6,283 bases of DNA from DASVCZ01 sp036381335 (GCA_036381335.1 DASVCZ010000040.1:1-6283); one strand, 5' to 3'. Numbered from the stretch's first letter, positions 1 to 5,590 are shown. Notes: a model not told the origin generated them from the letters alone. Translations and numbers: made by a program.

Positions 1-28
1 TCCCAGACTTACTACCTCGGACTGGACT

Positions 29-179
29 GACTGTATTTTGAAGCGCCTTGTGCGGCCCTTATATGGGTCCTGTAAGTCTCATCTAGGGATCATGCTTTTT
101 TTTCGTCAAAATCGGTGGGCCAGATAAGACCCCAATTGGTACCTGAGATGACCCCTAGAGAGGTTATTAAAATACAGTC
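29..179. repeat. Nested inverted repeats, possible structured RNA or element with short terminal repeats
   Basis: GACTGTATTTT at 29-39 is the exact reverse complement of 169-179 (11 bp). Inside it, 82-93 pairs with 148-159 in 11 of 12 positions. Allowing a bulged A at 81, pairing continues between 75-80 and 160-165 with two G-T pairs. The 5' side between the stems can form its own small hairpin (GGCCC at 54-58 with GGGTC at 65-69). The result is a closing stem, a side hairpin and a long inner stem, as in a structured RNA or a leader of the downstream gene. A small mobile remnant with terminal inverted repeats is an alternative, although no target-site duplication flanks it. The G-T wobbles are slightly more numerous if the + strand is transcribed. 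Confidence 0.4.
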
Positions 180-269
180 TATTCATAGAGGGGGTGACAA
201 TCATCGCACAACCTTCACGTCAGGTTTATGTACACATCTTCTACATCTGGAAACAAACTATACAGGAGA

Positions 270-275
270 TATACT
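270..275 (+). promoter_or_regulatory. Candidate -10 box abutting a start codon
   Basis: TATACT lies exactly 6 nt before the ATG at 282. As a -10 box it would put the transcript start at or next to that ATG, giving a leaderless mRNA. The hexamer 17 bp upstream (247-252, CTGGAA) is a poor -35. The alternative reading is that AGGAGA at 264-269, 12 nt from the ATG, acts as a Shine-Dalgarno sequence. The two readings exclude each other. Confidence 0.3.
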
Positions 276-281
276 AACGCC

Positions 282-509
282 ATGTTTTTAGGAAGACCGC
301 GTATAAAAGTTTCTTTACCACAGCCTCTTCATCACTTCGTCAAGCAAGAAGCAGGCAGAGTAGGTTTATCCATGTCAGAGTACATTAGGCATTTAGTAAT
401 GATGAAGTTTCAAGAACAAAATCGGAAAACCCAGGACACAAATCTTTCGTTTTCTACGAATGTACCCTCTGAGTTATTTAACGAGCATTATGAAGCTACG
501 CAGTCTTAG
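282..509 (+). CDS. Ribbon-helix-helix (CopG/Arc/MetJ-type) DNA-binding protein
   Basis: This is a 75-residue protein with a ribbon-helix-helix fold by pattern. A basic beta-strand (RPRIKVSLP, about residues 5-13) is followed by an amphipathic helix (about 14-27), a GLS turn (28-30) and a second helix SEYIRHLVMMKF (about 32-43). The tail of about 30 polar residues has no recognised motif. Members of this fold dimerise, insert the paired strands into the major groove and often repress their own promoter. No toxin gene lies beside it, so an antitoxin role is not supported. I prefer the ATG at 282 because it begins just before the beta-strand and is preceded by AGGAGA (264-269) and TATACT (270-275). 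A longer frame opens at ATG 228, but its extra 18 residues look non-coding. The 3' end overlaps the convergent rmlA-like gene by 14 bp. Target and ligand are unknown. Confidence 0.72.
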   Translation: MFLGRPRIKVSLPQPLHHFVKQEAGRVGLSMSEYIRHLVMMKFQEQNRKTQDTNLSFSTNVPSELFNEHYEATQS

Positions 510-1224
510 CCGCCCAGTGGTTACTGGCTTGCAACATCGATTGGAACGTCCCGGCATCACTCCAGAAGCCGTTAAGCTCGGACCAATAGAGTTTCCCTTC
601 TTGAGCGTAAAGTGAGTTTAAGTCTGAGACTTCCAGTTCACCGCGCGCCGACGGCTCGAGGTTGCGGATGCGGTCAAAGACGGTACCGTCGTACATGTAT
701 AAACCAGTTTGAGCGTAGTTACTTTTAGGTTCTTTGGGTTTTTCTTCCACCGTCACGATTTTCTCACCAGAGTCATCGAAGACCGGCACCCCAAAGCGAG
801 TCAAATCGGCTTTGTTTTCATACTTCTTTAAGAAGACCAACGCCCCCTCGTGAAAGTTCTGAACCGCGTCGCTGATATTGGCGTCGGTGGTATTGTCACC
901 CAGGATAACTGTAAGTGACCCATGATCAGCAAAATCTTCGGCTAGACTCAAAGCATCAGCAATGCCACCATCTGGCTTTTCCTGATAGGCGTACTCTAGA
1001 TGACTCACCCCCAACTCTTTTCCGTTCTTCAACACACCCAGAAAATCTCCCACATGAGGACCACTGGTGACAATTAAAATCTCGGTGACACCGGCATCGA
1101 CCAACGTCTTAATAGGGTAAAAAATCATTGGCTTATCGTAGATAGGCAACAAGTGTTTATTGGTAACGTGAGTCAGAGGATACAGGCGAGTTCCAAGACC
1201 GCCAGCTAAAATAACACCTTTCAT
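496..1224 (-). CDS. rmlA: RmlA-family glucose-1-phosphate thymidylyltransferase (short form)
   Basis: This cytoplasmic sugar-nucleotidyltransferase is expected to join dTTP and glucose-1-phosphate into dTDP-glucose plus pyrophosphate, the first step towards dTDP-rhamnose and related surface sugars. The 242-residue product carries the nucleotide-binding signature GGLGTRLYPLT (8-18), K23 in NKHLLPIYDKP, the metal-binding LGDN (108-111), EEKP (160-163), GELEVSDLN (195-203) and WSDAGT (221-226), whose Asp223 matches the second metal ligand. It ends about 45-50 residues earlier than standard RmlA (around 290), so the C-terminal helical part used for regulation and oligomer contacts is missing. The ATG at 1224 gives the canonical MKGVILAGG start with GAAAGG 5 nt upstream. 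A GTG at 1230 would overlap that ribosome-binding site. No rmlB, rmlC or rmlD is visible. Sugar and nucleotide specificity is inferred from family similarity, and another NTP:sugar-phosphate pair is possible. Confidence 0.88.
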   Translation of the reverse strand: MKGVILAGGLGTRLYPLTHVTNKHLLPIYDKPMIFYPIKTLVDAGVTEILIVTSGPHVGDFLGVLKNGKELGVSHLEYAYQEKPDGGIADALSLAEDFADHGSLTVILGDNTTDANISDAVQNFHEGALVFLKKYENKADLTRFGVPVFDDSGEKIVTVEEKPKEPKSNYAQTGLYMYDGTVFDRIRNLEPSARGELEVSDLNSLYAQEGKLYWSELNGFWSDAGTFQSMLQASNHWAAKTA

Positions 1225-1229
1225 AAGCA

Positions 1230-1235
1230 CCTTTC
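1230..1235 (-). promoter_or_regulatory. Shine-Dalgarno of rmlA-like gene
   Basis: On the minus strand GAAAGG ends 5 nt before the ATG at 1224. It decides between that ATG and the in-frame GTG at 1230, which falls inside the motif. Confidence 0.6.
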
Positions 1236-1244
1236 TGTAGTAGC

Positions 1245-1273
1245 AGTCTATACTATCTCTAGGTTTTTTGCAA
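1245..1273 (-). promoter_or_regulatory. Putative sigma-70 promoter of rmlA-like gene
   Basis: Reading the minus strand, TTGCAA (1268-1273) is followed after 17 bp by TAGACT (1245-1250). Transcription would start near 1238, giving a leader of about 14 nt that contains the ribosome-binding site. Both hexamers are imperfect. The element lies back to back with the promoter of the divergent peptidase gene in a 72-bp intergenic space, so the two could be co-regulated or interfere with each other. Confidence 0.4.
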
Positions 1274-1282
1274 AGTGGTCGC

Positions 1283-1288
1283 TATAAT
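1283..1288 (+). promoter_or_regulatory. Consensus -10 box of the peptidase gene, leaderless arrangement
   Basis: A perfect TATAAT is separated by only 8 nt from the ATG at 1297. With the usual 6-7 nt from -10 box to start point, transcription would begin at about 1295, essentially at the start codon. No purine-rich ribosome-binding site is present in the intervening AAGATCTC. A -35 box is not evident (1260-1265 reads TAGGTT). Confidence 0.5.
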
Positions 1289-1296
1289 AAGATCTC

Positions 1297-3111
1297 ATGA
1301 TCCACTTTTCATTGCCCTCGCTGCCTTTTTTTAAAAAGCCTTCTCCCAAGTTTTTCACTCTCAGTTTTCTCACTCCTCTCGTCCTTCTCCTTATAGGCAG
1401 TGGCATCGGTTTGGCCGGCTACTACTACAACGAAGAGTTTTTATACTTTGTGGGTACGATTATTATTTTGATAAGCGGTGTGTTTACCTTTGATCATCTT
1501 TTAAGCGGGAGTTTGGTGGTGTCGCCACGATCTTTGACTGAAGCAATTAGATCTATCTCCCTTCCCAACTTGCCCAAAAAGAAGCGCGGCCTGACAATTA
1601 ATTGGCTCTGGTATTCCGTGACCATGATCATGGGGTTAATTCTGCTGACAGCGCTCATGGGGTTAGTCGTGCTGTTTGCCTTCCAGGCGGTTGAACAACC
1701 CCACTTGGCCACCGTCAGTCTGGTAGCTTTTGCTGCCTTTGCTCAGACTTACTGGCCGTTTGTGGGGGGAGCGCTGTTTCTGATCGTGCTCCTAACTCAA
1801 TTAGTACTACTGGTGGTCAACCGAAAAAATTATTCGTTGAAACAAGCTGGAATTAACTTGGTATTTTCTACAGCCAACTTGGCACTTTTAATTCTCGTTT
1901 CGCTTCACTTAGCTACGGCCAGCGTGCTAGGGGTGCGTTATTGGGAACTGCAACAAAATGCAGCCTTGATTACCAGCGATCCTGGGAGTGTCGGGCTGCA
2001 GAGCCAAAGCGACGCCATCGCCTCCACCTTAAAAGATGCTAAAGAACCGGTCACGATCACCAGTCAGGAAAGCGATATCGACACTCATCAACTTCTGGTC
2101 AGCACGGCTCGCGTCCCGGGAGGAAGTTTTTATAATGACACCCTTCCTCAATTACTGCCCCAAGACCAACTGCCGAGCGTTACTTTACCTGCTGGCCCGA
2201 TGTTGCTGTCCGAAAACTACTTACTGATCCGCGAAATTGTTAAAAATGACTTTGGGACCATCAGCCCGCCGCTAGCGCGGCTGTGGGTCAGCAGTTACTT
2301 CGCGCCACGCACACTCAAAGAAGATTTGCCAGAGTTCGGCTTGGTTGATCGGCAAGAATACTTGAGGCTGCGCGACGTCCAGATTGACGACCAAGTCGCC
2401 GAGATTCAGACAGAAATTAACGGGATTGGAGGCCGCATTAATAGTTTGTATGGTCAACTGGACCAAATCATCTACCAGTACTTCGATGGGGTCATTAGCA
2501 TTGATGAAGCTATCCGCCGTTATAACTCAGTGGTGGACCAAATAGGCTCACTGGAAAGAGAAAGAGCTGATCTGCAACAAATTAAACAAATTGTAGCTGG
2601 CCAAAAACAGATTACTCCCTATGAACTAGGTATTTTTAATCCTGACAAATCGATCAAAATGGTGCTCGATGATACTGATCAAGCTAAACTACCTGACTAC
2701 TTGGCAACCTTGGTGCACGAACAACTTCATTACGTTAGTTACATTTCCAAAGAACGCCGCTTACCTCAGTTTTTCGAGGAGGGGTTGACCGAACACTTCT
2801 CGCGCCGAATCGTGGAAAAATACACAGGAGTTAAGACTGATTTAGGCTACCCGATTATTTCGCGAGTGATTGAACAAATGGCTAAAGATATCCCAGAAGA
2901 CAAACTAGCTGAAATTTACTTCACCAAAAATGAAGACATGCTCAGGCAAATACTGGATGAAAAATATGGTGAAGGTTTTTACGAAGACAGTGAGTATCAC
3001 TTTTTAGTCATGCCACTGATGGGCTTTGATGATTCCCTCCAGTACGCCAACGATATTATGATTGAGATTGGTGGTAGTGAGATTCGGGAAGAAGAGATTC
3101 GAGTCGAATAA
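1297..3111 (+). CDS. Polytopic membrane zinc metallopeptidase (gluzincin / MA-clan type)
   Basis: This 604-residue protein has a membrane part and a soluble protease-like part. Hydrophobic segments lie at about 24-43, 47-66, 104-130, 154-174 and 186-210. Lysine-rich loops at 13-18, 94-97 and 176-182 suggest a cytoplasmic N-terminus and, after five spans, an extracytoplasmic C-terminal domain. Residues about 362-435 form a charged, probably coiled-coil region. The catalytic signature follows: HEQLH (474-478), with His474 and His478 as zinc ligands and Glu475 as catalytic base, then FFEEGLTEHFS, whose Glu495 is the likely third ligand 17 residues on. This is the HExxH...EGxxE pattern of MA-clan gluzincins. 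The protein has no cysteine. Substrate and role are unknown; surface protein processing or wall remodelling is only a guess. The gene ends 5 bp from the end of the convergent gene, with no terminator visible between. I do not recognise the N-terminal membrane domain. Confidence 0.75.
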   Translation: MIHFSLPSLPFFKKPSPKFFTLSFLTPLVLLLIGSGIGLAGYYYNEEFLYFVGTIIILISGVFTFDHLLSGSLVVSPRSLTEAIRSISLPNLPKKKRGLTINWLWYSVTMIMGLILLTALMGLVVLFAFQAVEQPHLATVSLVAFAAFAQTYWPFVGGALFLIVLLTQLVLLVVNRKNYSLKQAGINLVFSTANLALLILVSLHLATASVLGVRYWELQQNAALITSDPGSVGLQSQSDAIASTLKDAKEPVTITSQESDIDTHQLLVSTARVPGGSFYNDTLPQLLPQDQLPSVTLPAGPMLLSENYLLIREIVKNDFGTISPPLARLWVSSYFAPRTLKEDLPEFGLVDRQEYLRLRDVQIDDQVAEIQTEINGIGGRINSLYGQLDQIIYQYFDGVISIDEAIRRYNSVVDQIGSLERERADLQQIKQIVAGQKQITPYELGIFNPDKSIKMVLDDTDQAKLPDYLATLVHEQLHYVSYISKERRLPQFFEEGLTEHFSRRIVEKYTGVKTDLGYPIISRVIEQMAKDIPEDKLAEIYFTKNEDMLRQILDEKYGEGFYEDSEYHFLVMPLMGFDDSLQYANDIMIEIGGSEIREEEIRVE

Positions 3112-3116
3112 ACTGG

Positions 3117-4484
3117 TTATTCTTTTTCTTCTTCAGTTTCTTCCTCTGCCTCGTCCTCTTCCACTTCCTTCTGATACGTCAACGTATACTCATCTCCCTC
3201 TTCTGACTTACAGGTGATTTCGATTTTCTTGTCGTCATTAACTACTGAAACTAACTCTTTATTGACGCTGTTATCCACCACATCAGTTTTGGGAGAGACT
3301 TGATTGAGTTCTTCCACAAAACCCGTTATGTCTTGGGCCTCGGGATATTTTTCTCTGACTTCTCGGTACAAATCAGACTTGTAAATGTACGTATGACACG
3401 CCAGCAGCTCCTGATTCCAATCTTGATAATTTCCTAATACTGGCAAGTCGCTGCCATCGGCTGAACTTAGCTCTTGCACCGCCTGATACCGTGCCAGCAG
3501 AGATTCTACTAGTCTCCGCTTGCGGTCTATCCGCTGGTCCTTACCTTCGTCCTCCAGTCGCTCTTGATCGATAGTCCCAATATCGGCCGCTTCTTCTCCT
3601 AAGCGGGAGAATTTATAGCCAGCAGAATCAAAATTTCCAGCCACAATATCTTTAATGGCCGAGTAGGTAGTTTTAAAATAGGAACGGAACTTGTGCAAGG
3701 TTTCATGGCCATACGGATTATTCTGCTTAATCTCATCTTCTCTTTCAAACTTGAAATCGTCTCGACCATATTTTTCTAGGGAAGCAATATCGCTAAAATT
3801 ATCAGACACCGCCTGATCATCCAAAAAGCCTGCAGTATTGACTGAGTAGAGCTGGAGCAAAAGCATGTCTTTTTGGGCTTCAGAAATATTAAAGCCGAGC
3901 TGGGCGTCAATCTGACCATGCTGAACATCACTTAACTCAGTCGAGTAGTACGTGTCCATAGCGGCTGCTACTTTTTTCATTTGGTCAGCGCGCTGGCCAT
4001 AGACGTATTTAAGTCGCTTATCAACAAAACTAGAATAGCCCGCCTGGTGCTCCTCAAGTAATGTCTGGTACTCTGTATACTTCTCATTAAAGAACGCGAA
4101 ATCATTCTTAGCGTCATTAAACTCTTGCTGAATTTCAGCCCCACCCGATTCAAAGAACGCTGCTATTTCTTCGTCGCTGACTTCTTCCTCTTCTTCGGCT
4201 GCTGCCTCATCTTGGTTGCCATACATCTCTTGAGCCACGTTATTGATCTCATCCATCAGTTTTAGCTCCTCTACCACGTACTGGTTGTGCATCCGAGCAA
4301 AGGCGGTTAAAGCCTGCCACTCATACCACTTGTAGCCCATCCCACCTACCAAAATGAGTAATAAAATACCTAAGAGGATCGACTTAAAAGGCATTTTAAC
4401 TTGACGAGAAGTAACGGGAGTCGCCTCCGCTGAGGGAGGAAGGGTGGGTGTGGCATCTACAGAGGCTGAGACAGAGTTTTCCAT
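3117..4484 (-). CDS. Unrecognised single-span membrane protein with acidic extracytoplasmic domain
   Basis: I do not recognise this 455-residue protein. It has a Pro/Thr/Ser-rich N-terminal tail (about 1-30), a short basic stretch (R27, K30, K34), and one hydrophobic helix at 35-51 that acts as an uncleaved signal anchor. The remaining roughly 400 residues should lie outside the membrane. They are mostly helical by composition, with an acidic run at 97-106 and a very acidic C-terminus (about 440-455, nearly all Glu/Asp). Only two cysteines occur, Cys363 and Cys425, both in the external part, so one disulfide is possible. The frame opens at a TTG at 4526, but that codon overlaps a TATAAT box. 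I chose the ATG at 4484 because GAAGGAA lies 7 nt upstream. The gene is downstream of the ZIP gene on the same strand and convergent with the peptidase gene. A scaffold or binding protein is possible, but no function can be assigned. Confidence 0.7.
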   Translation of the reverse strand: MENSVSASVDATPTLPPSAEATPVTSRQVKMPFKSILLGILLLILVGGMGYKWYEWQALTAFARMHNQYVVEELKLMDEINNVAQEMYGNQDEAAAEEEEEVSDEEIAAFFESGGAEIQQEFNDAKNDFAFFNEKYTEYQTLLEEHQAGYSSFVDKRLKYVYGQRADQMKKVAAAMDTYYSTELSDVQHGQIDAQLGFNISEAQKDMLLLQLYSVNTAGFLDDQAVSDNFSDIASLEKYGRDDFKFEREDEIKQNNPYGHETLHKFRSYFKTTYSAIKDIVAGNFDSAGYKFSRLGEEAADIGTIDQERLEDEGKDQRIDRKRRLVESLLARYQAVQELSSADGSDLPVLGNYQDWNQELLACHTYIYKSDLYREVREKYPEAQDITGFVEELNQVSPKTDVVDNSVNKELVSVVNDDKKIEITCKSEEGDEYTLTYQKEVEEDEAEEETEEEKE

Positions 4485-4490
4485 GCGTGG

Positions 4491-4497
4491 TTCCTTC
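4491..4497 (-). promoter_or_regulatory. Shine-Dalgarno of the acidic membrane protein
   Basis: Minus-strand GAAGGAA, with core AAGGA at 4492-4496, sits 7 nt before the ATG at 4484. It supports this start over the TTG at 4526. Confidence 0.6.
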
Positions 4498-4517
4498 ACG
4501 GTTGATGGTAGTAAGCA

Positions 4518-4523
4518 ATTATA
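4518..4523 (-). promoter_or_regulatory. Consensus -10 box for the acidic membrane protein gene
   Basis: On the minus strand a perfect TATAAT lies 33 nt before the ATG at 4484. Transcription would start near 4511 and leave a leader of about 27 nt holding the ribosome-binding site. The -35 region is weak (TAGATT at 18 bp spacing, 4542-4547). The 12-bp palindrome at 4529-4540 falls in the spacer. This gene may therefore be transcribed separately from the metal cluster upstream. Confidence 0.45.
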
Positions 4524-4528
4524 CAATT

Positions 4529-4540
4529 ATGGCTAGCCAT
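4529..4540. promoter_or_regulatory. 12-bp perfect palindrome, possible operator
   Basis: ATGGCTAGCCAT is its own reverse complement. It overlaps the first base of the ZIP gene's TGA stop codon (minus strand) and lies just upstream of the -10 box at 4518-4523, within the promoter spacer. A loop-less 12-mer without a T-run makes a poor terminator, so an operator for a dimeric regulator is the better reading. Chance occurrence is also possible. Confidence 0.3.
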
Positions 4541-5331
4541 CAATCTATAGGAGAAACATGGCCGCTGATTTCTGTAGCATGATCCTCTGCTTCGGGATGG
4601 TCGTGAGGGACGGCATAGAGCGTTCCCAACATGATCAAAACACCGGCTAATAGGGCTACAATATTGGTCCACGAACCTTCTTCATGCTCCAGGTGGGGTA
4701 AAAAGTCAGTGGCTCCTAAATAAAGGAACAAGCCAGCAGCCAGAGCGATAAGACCTCCTAAGAAAGCTTCAGTTTGGGGGAATAAAATAACAAAGAAAAC
4801 ACCAATTAAGGTGGCCAAAGCTGAACATAAATTAGTGACCATAACTTTCTTATTACTCCACCCAGCTTTCAATAAAATCCCAAAATCGCCAATTTCGTGA
4901 GGTACCTCATGGAGAAAGGTAGAGACAGCTGTGACCACACCTAGCCCTGGATTAATTAAATAACTAGCAGCAATAGCGACTCCATCAACAAAGTTATGAA
5001 TCGTATCTCCTACCACAATTAAAGGAATGGATTTGACTATATGATGATGGTGTTCTTCGTCGTGATGATGAAGAGAAAAGAAAAGGTGTTCAAATAAATA
5101 GGCACTTAAAAAGGAACCGAGCACGATCAGCAACGCATTTTCTCCATAAAGTTCTAAGGCTTCTGGAATTAATCCCACCATGGCTACTGTTAACAACACG
5201 CCAGCCGCGAAAGGGACCGAGACTTTCATTAGCCATTTGGACCACGAAGGAATCAAGAGAAAGACCACACCACCAATGAGAGCAAAAACGCTACCAAGTA
5301 AAGCTAAAGCCACTATAGGAAGGAAGATCAT
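4540..5331 (-). CDS. ZIP-family divalent metal transporter
   Basis: This 263-residue inner-membrane protein should import divalent metal (Zn, Fe or Mn in the ZIP family, often broad) into the cytoplasm. About eight hydrophobic segments are visible, near 3-27, 37-57, 65-85, 101-124, 133-155, 164-184, 187-208 and 222-241, the usual ZIP count. The two hallmark helices are present: GDTIHNFVDGVAIA (108-121), with His112, Asn113 and Asp116, and HEVPHEIGDFG (141-151), with His141, Glu142, His145, Glu146 and Asp149 forming the binuclear metal site. The loop between helices 3 and 4 carries HHHDEEHHHH (88-97), and the C-terminal tail is rich in His and acidic residues (243-258). Both are typical metal-sensing or metal-delivery stretches. 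The ATG at 5331 follows the HMA gene's stop by 7 nt with no clear ribosome-binding site, so coupled or leaderless translation is likely. Metal specificity cannot be read from the sequence. Confidence 0.9.
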   Translation of the reverse strand: MIFLPIVALALLGSVFALIGGVVFLLIPSWSKWLMKVSVPFAAGVLLTVAMVGLIPEALELYGENALLIVLGSFLSAYLFEHLFFSLHHHDEEHHHHIVKSIPLIVVGDTIHNFVDGVAIAASYLINPGLGVVTAVSTFLHEVPHEIGDFGILLKAGWSNKKVMVTNLCSALATLIGVFFVILFPQTEAFLGGLIALAAGLFLYLGATDFLPHLEHEEGSWTNIVALLAGVLIMLGTLYAVPHDHPEAEDHATEISGHVSPID

Positions 5332-5337
5332 CTATCA

Positions 5338-5343
5338 ATTATA
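5338..5343 (-). promoter_or_regulatory. TATAAT hexamer abutting the ZIP start codon
   Basis: Minus-strand TATAAT overlaps the stop codon of the upstream HMA gene and ends 6 nt before the ZIP ATG at 5331. It could be a -10 box for an internal leaderless ZIP transcript. No -35 match is seen at 16-18 bp, and the match may be chance because part of it is the TAA stop. Confidence 0.25.
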
Positions 5344-5590
5344 TCAGCTTAGTCTCGTAACCTGCATCGCGAACAATTGATTGAAGTTGGTCAACCGTGG
5401 TTTTGTGAGGATCAAAGGTGACAGTGGTTAAGCCTTTAGCGTAACTGGTAGTGGCTTCAACCACCCCTTCGGTATCTTCCAAGGCGCCATCAATACTCAT
5501 GGCACAACTCGTACAGTGCATGCCCACGATTTTAAGTGTCACAATAGTAGCGTTTGGATTTTTTTTGGAAAAAAAGTTAAACATAGTCAT
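5339..5590 (-). CDS. Heavy-metal-associated (HMA) domain protein, CopZ-like metallochaperone
   Basis: This is an 83-residue cytoplasmic protein made almost wholly of one HMA domain of ferredoxin-like fold. The strand TIVTLKIVGMHCTSC carries the metal-binding motif GMHCTSC (23-29), with Cys26 and Cys29 binding Cu(I) or another soft metal. It is followed by the expected helix (30-40), EGVVEATTSY, TVTFDP and a final helix DQLQSIVRDAGYE. Such proteins hand copper to P-type ATPases or other copper proteins. No ATPase is visible here, but the upstream TauE/SafE-cupredoxin protein is a plausible partner. The frame extends to a TTG at 5605. ATG 5590 or ATG 5584 is more likely, and neither has a clear ribosome-binding site in the AT-rich leader. 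The ZIP gene follows after 7 nt, implying one transcript. The symbol copZ is withheld because the true target is unknown. Confidence 0.88.
   Translation of the reverse strand: MTMFNFFSKKNPNATIVTLKIVGMHCTSCAMSIDGALEDTEGVVEATTSYAKGLTTVTFDPHKTTVDQLQSIVRDAGYETKLI

Larger units (their letters stand above)
1..281. other. Left-edge non-coding region
   Basis: I see no convincing gene in this stretch. One frame is open from the left edge to a TAA at 125-127 and would encode about 41 residues ending RQNRWAR, but it shows no recognisable domain and could be the tail of an upstream gene or chance. The region contains nested inverted repeats (listed separately), an eight-T run at 96-103, and a purine-rich patch at 187-198. 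A TAAAAT hexamer at 168-173 could be a -10 box for a rightward transcript, but no good -35 box precedes it. No tRNA T-loop signature (GTTCGA type) is present on either strand. Confidence 0.5.

Noticed and set aside
2..127. Open frame from the left edge (about 41 codons) ending RQNRWAR
   Set aside because: It has no recognisable domain, crosses the inverted repeats, and is too short to call a gene fragment with confidence.
111..165. tRNA-like look (GGTGGGCC... resembling a reverse-strand acceptor end)
   Set aside because: No T-loop consensus, no CCA-compatible acceptor pairing and no cloverleaf could be drawn.
106..204. 32-codon ATG-initiated frame on the minus strand
   Set aside because: No ribosome-binding site or domain, and it overlaps the paired arms of the inverted repeat; likely chance.
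228..281. 18-residue N-terminal extension of the ribbon-helix-helix protein
   Set aside because: It lacks a good ribosome-binding site and adds residues ahead of the DNA-binding strand; ATG 282 fits the fold better.
282..1224. Toxin-antitoxin pair involving the ribbon-helix-helix gene
   Set aside because: The only neighbour is a convergent metabolic enzyme; no RelE/ParE, PIN or other toxin-like small gene is present.
1494..1712. Minus-strand frame of 72 codons inside the peptidase gene
   Set aside because: Antisense shadow of the transmembrane coding region with no independent start signal or domain.
4485..4526. TTG-started 14-residue extension of the acidic membrane protein
   Set aside because: The TTG overlaps a TATAAT box and has no ribosome-binding site; ATG 4484 has GAAGGAA at ideal distance.
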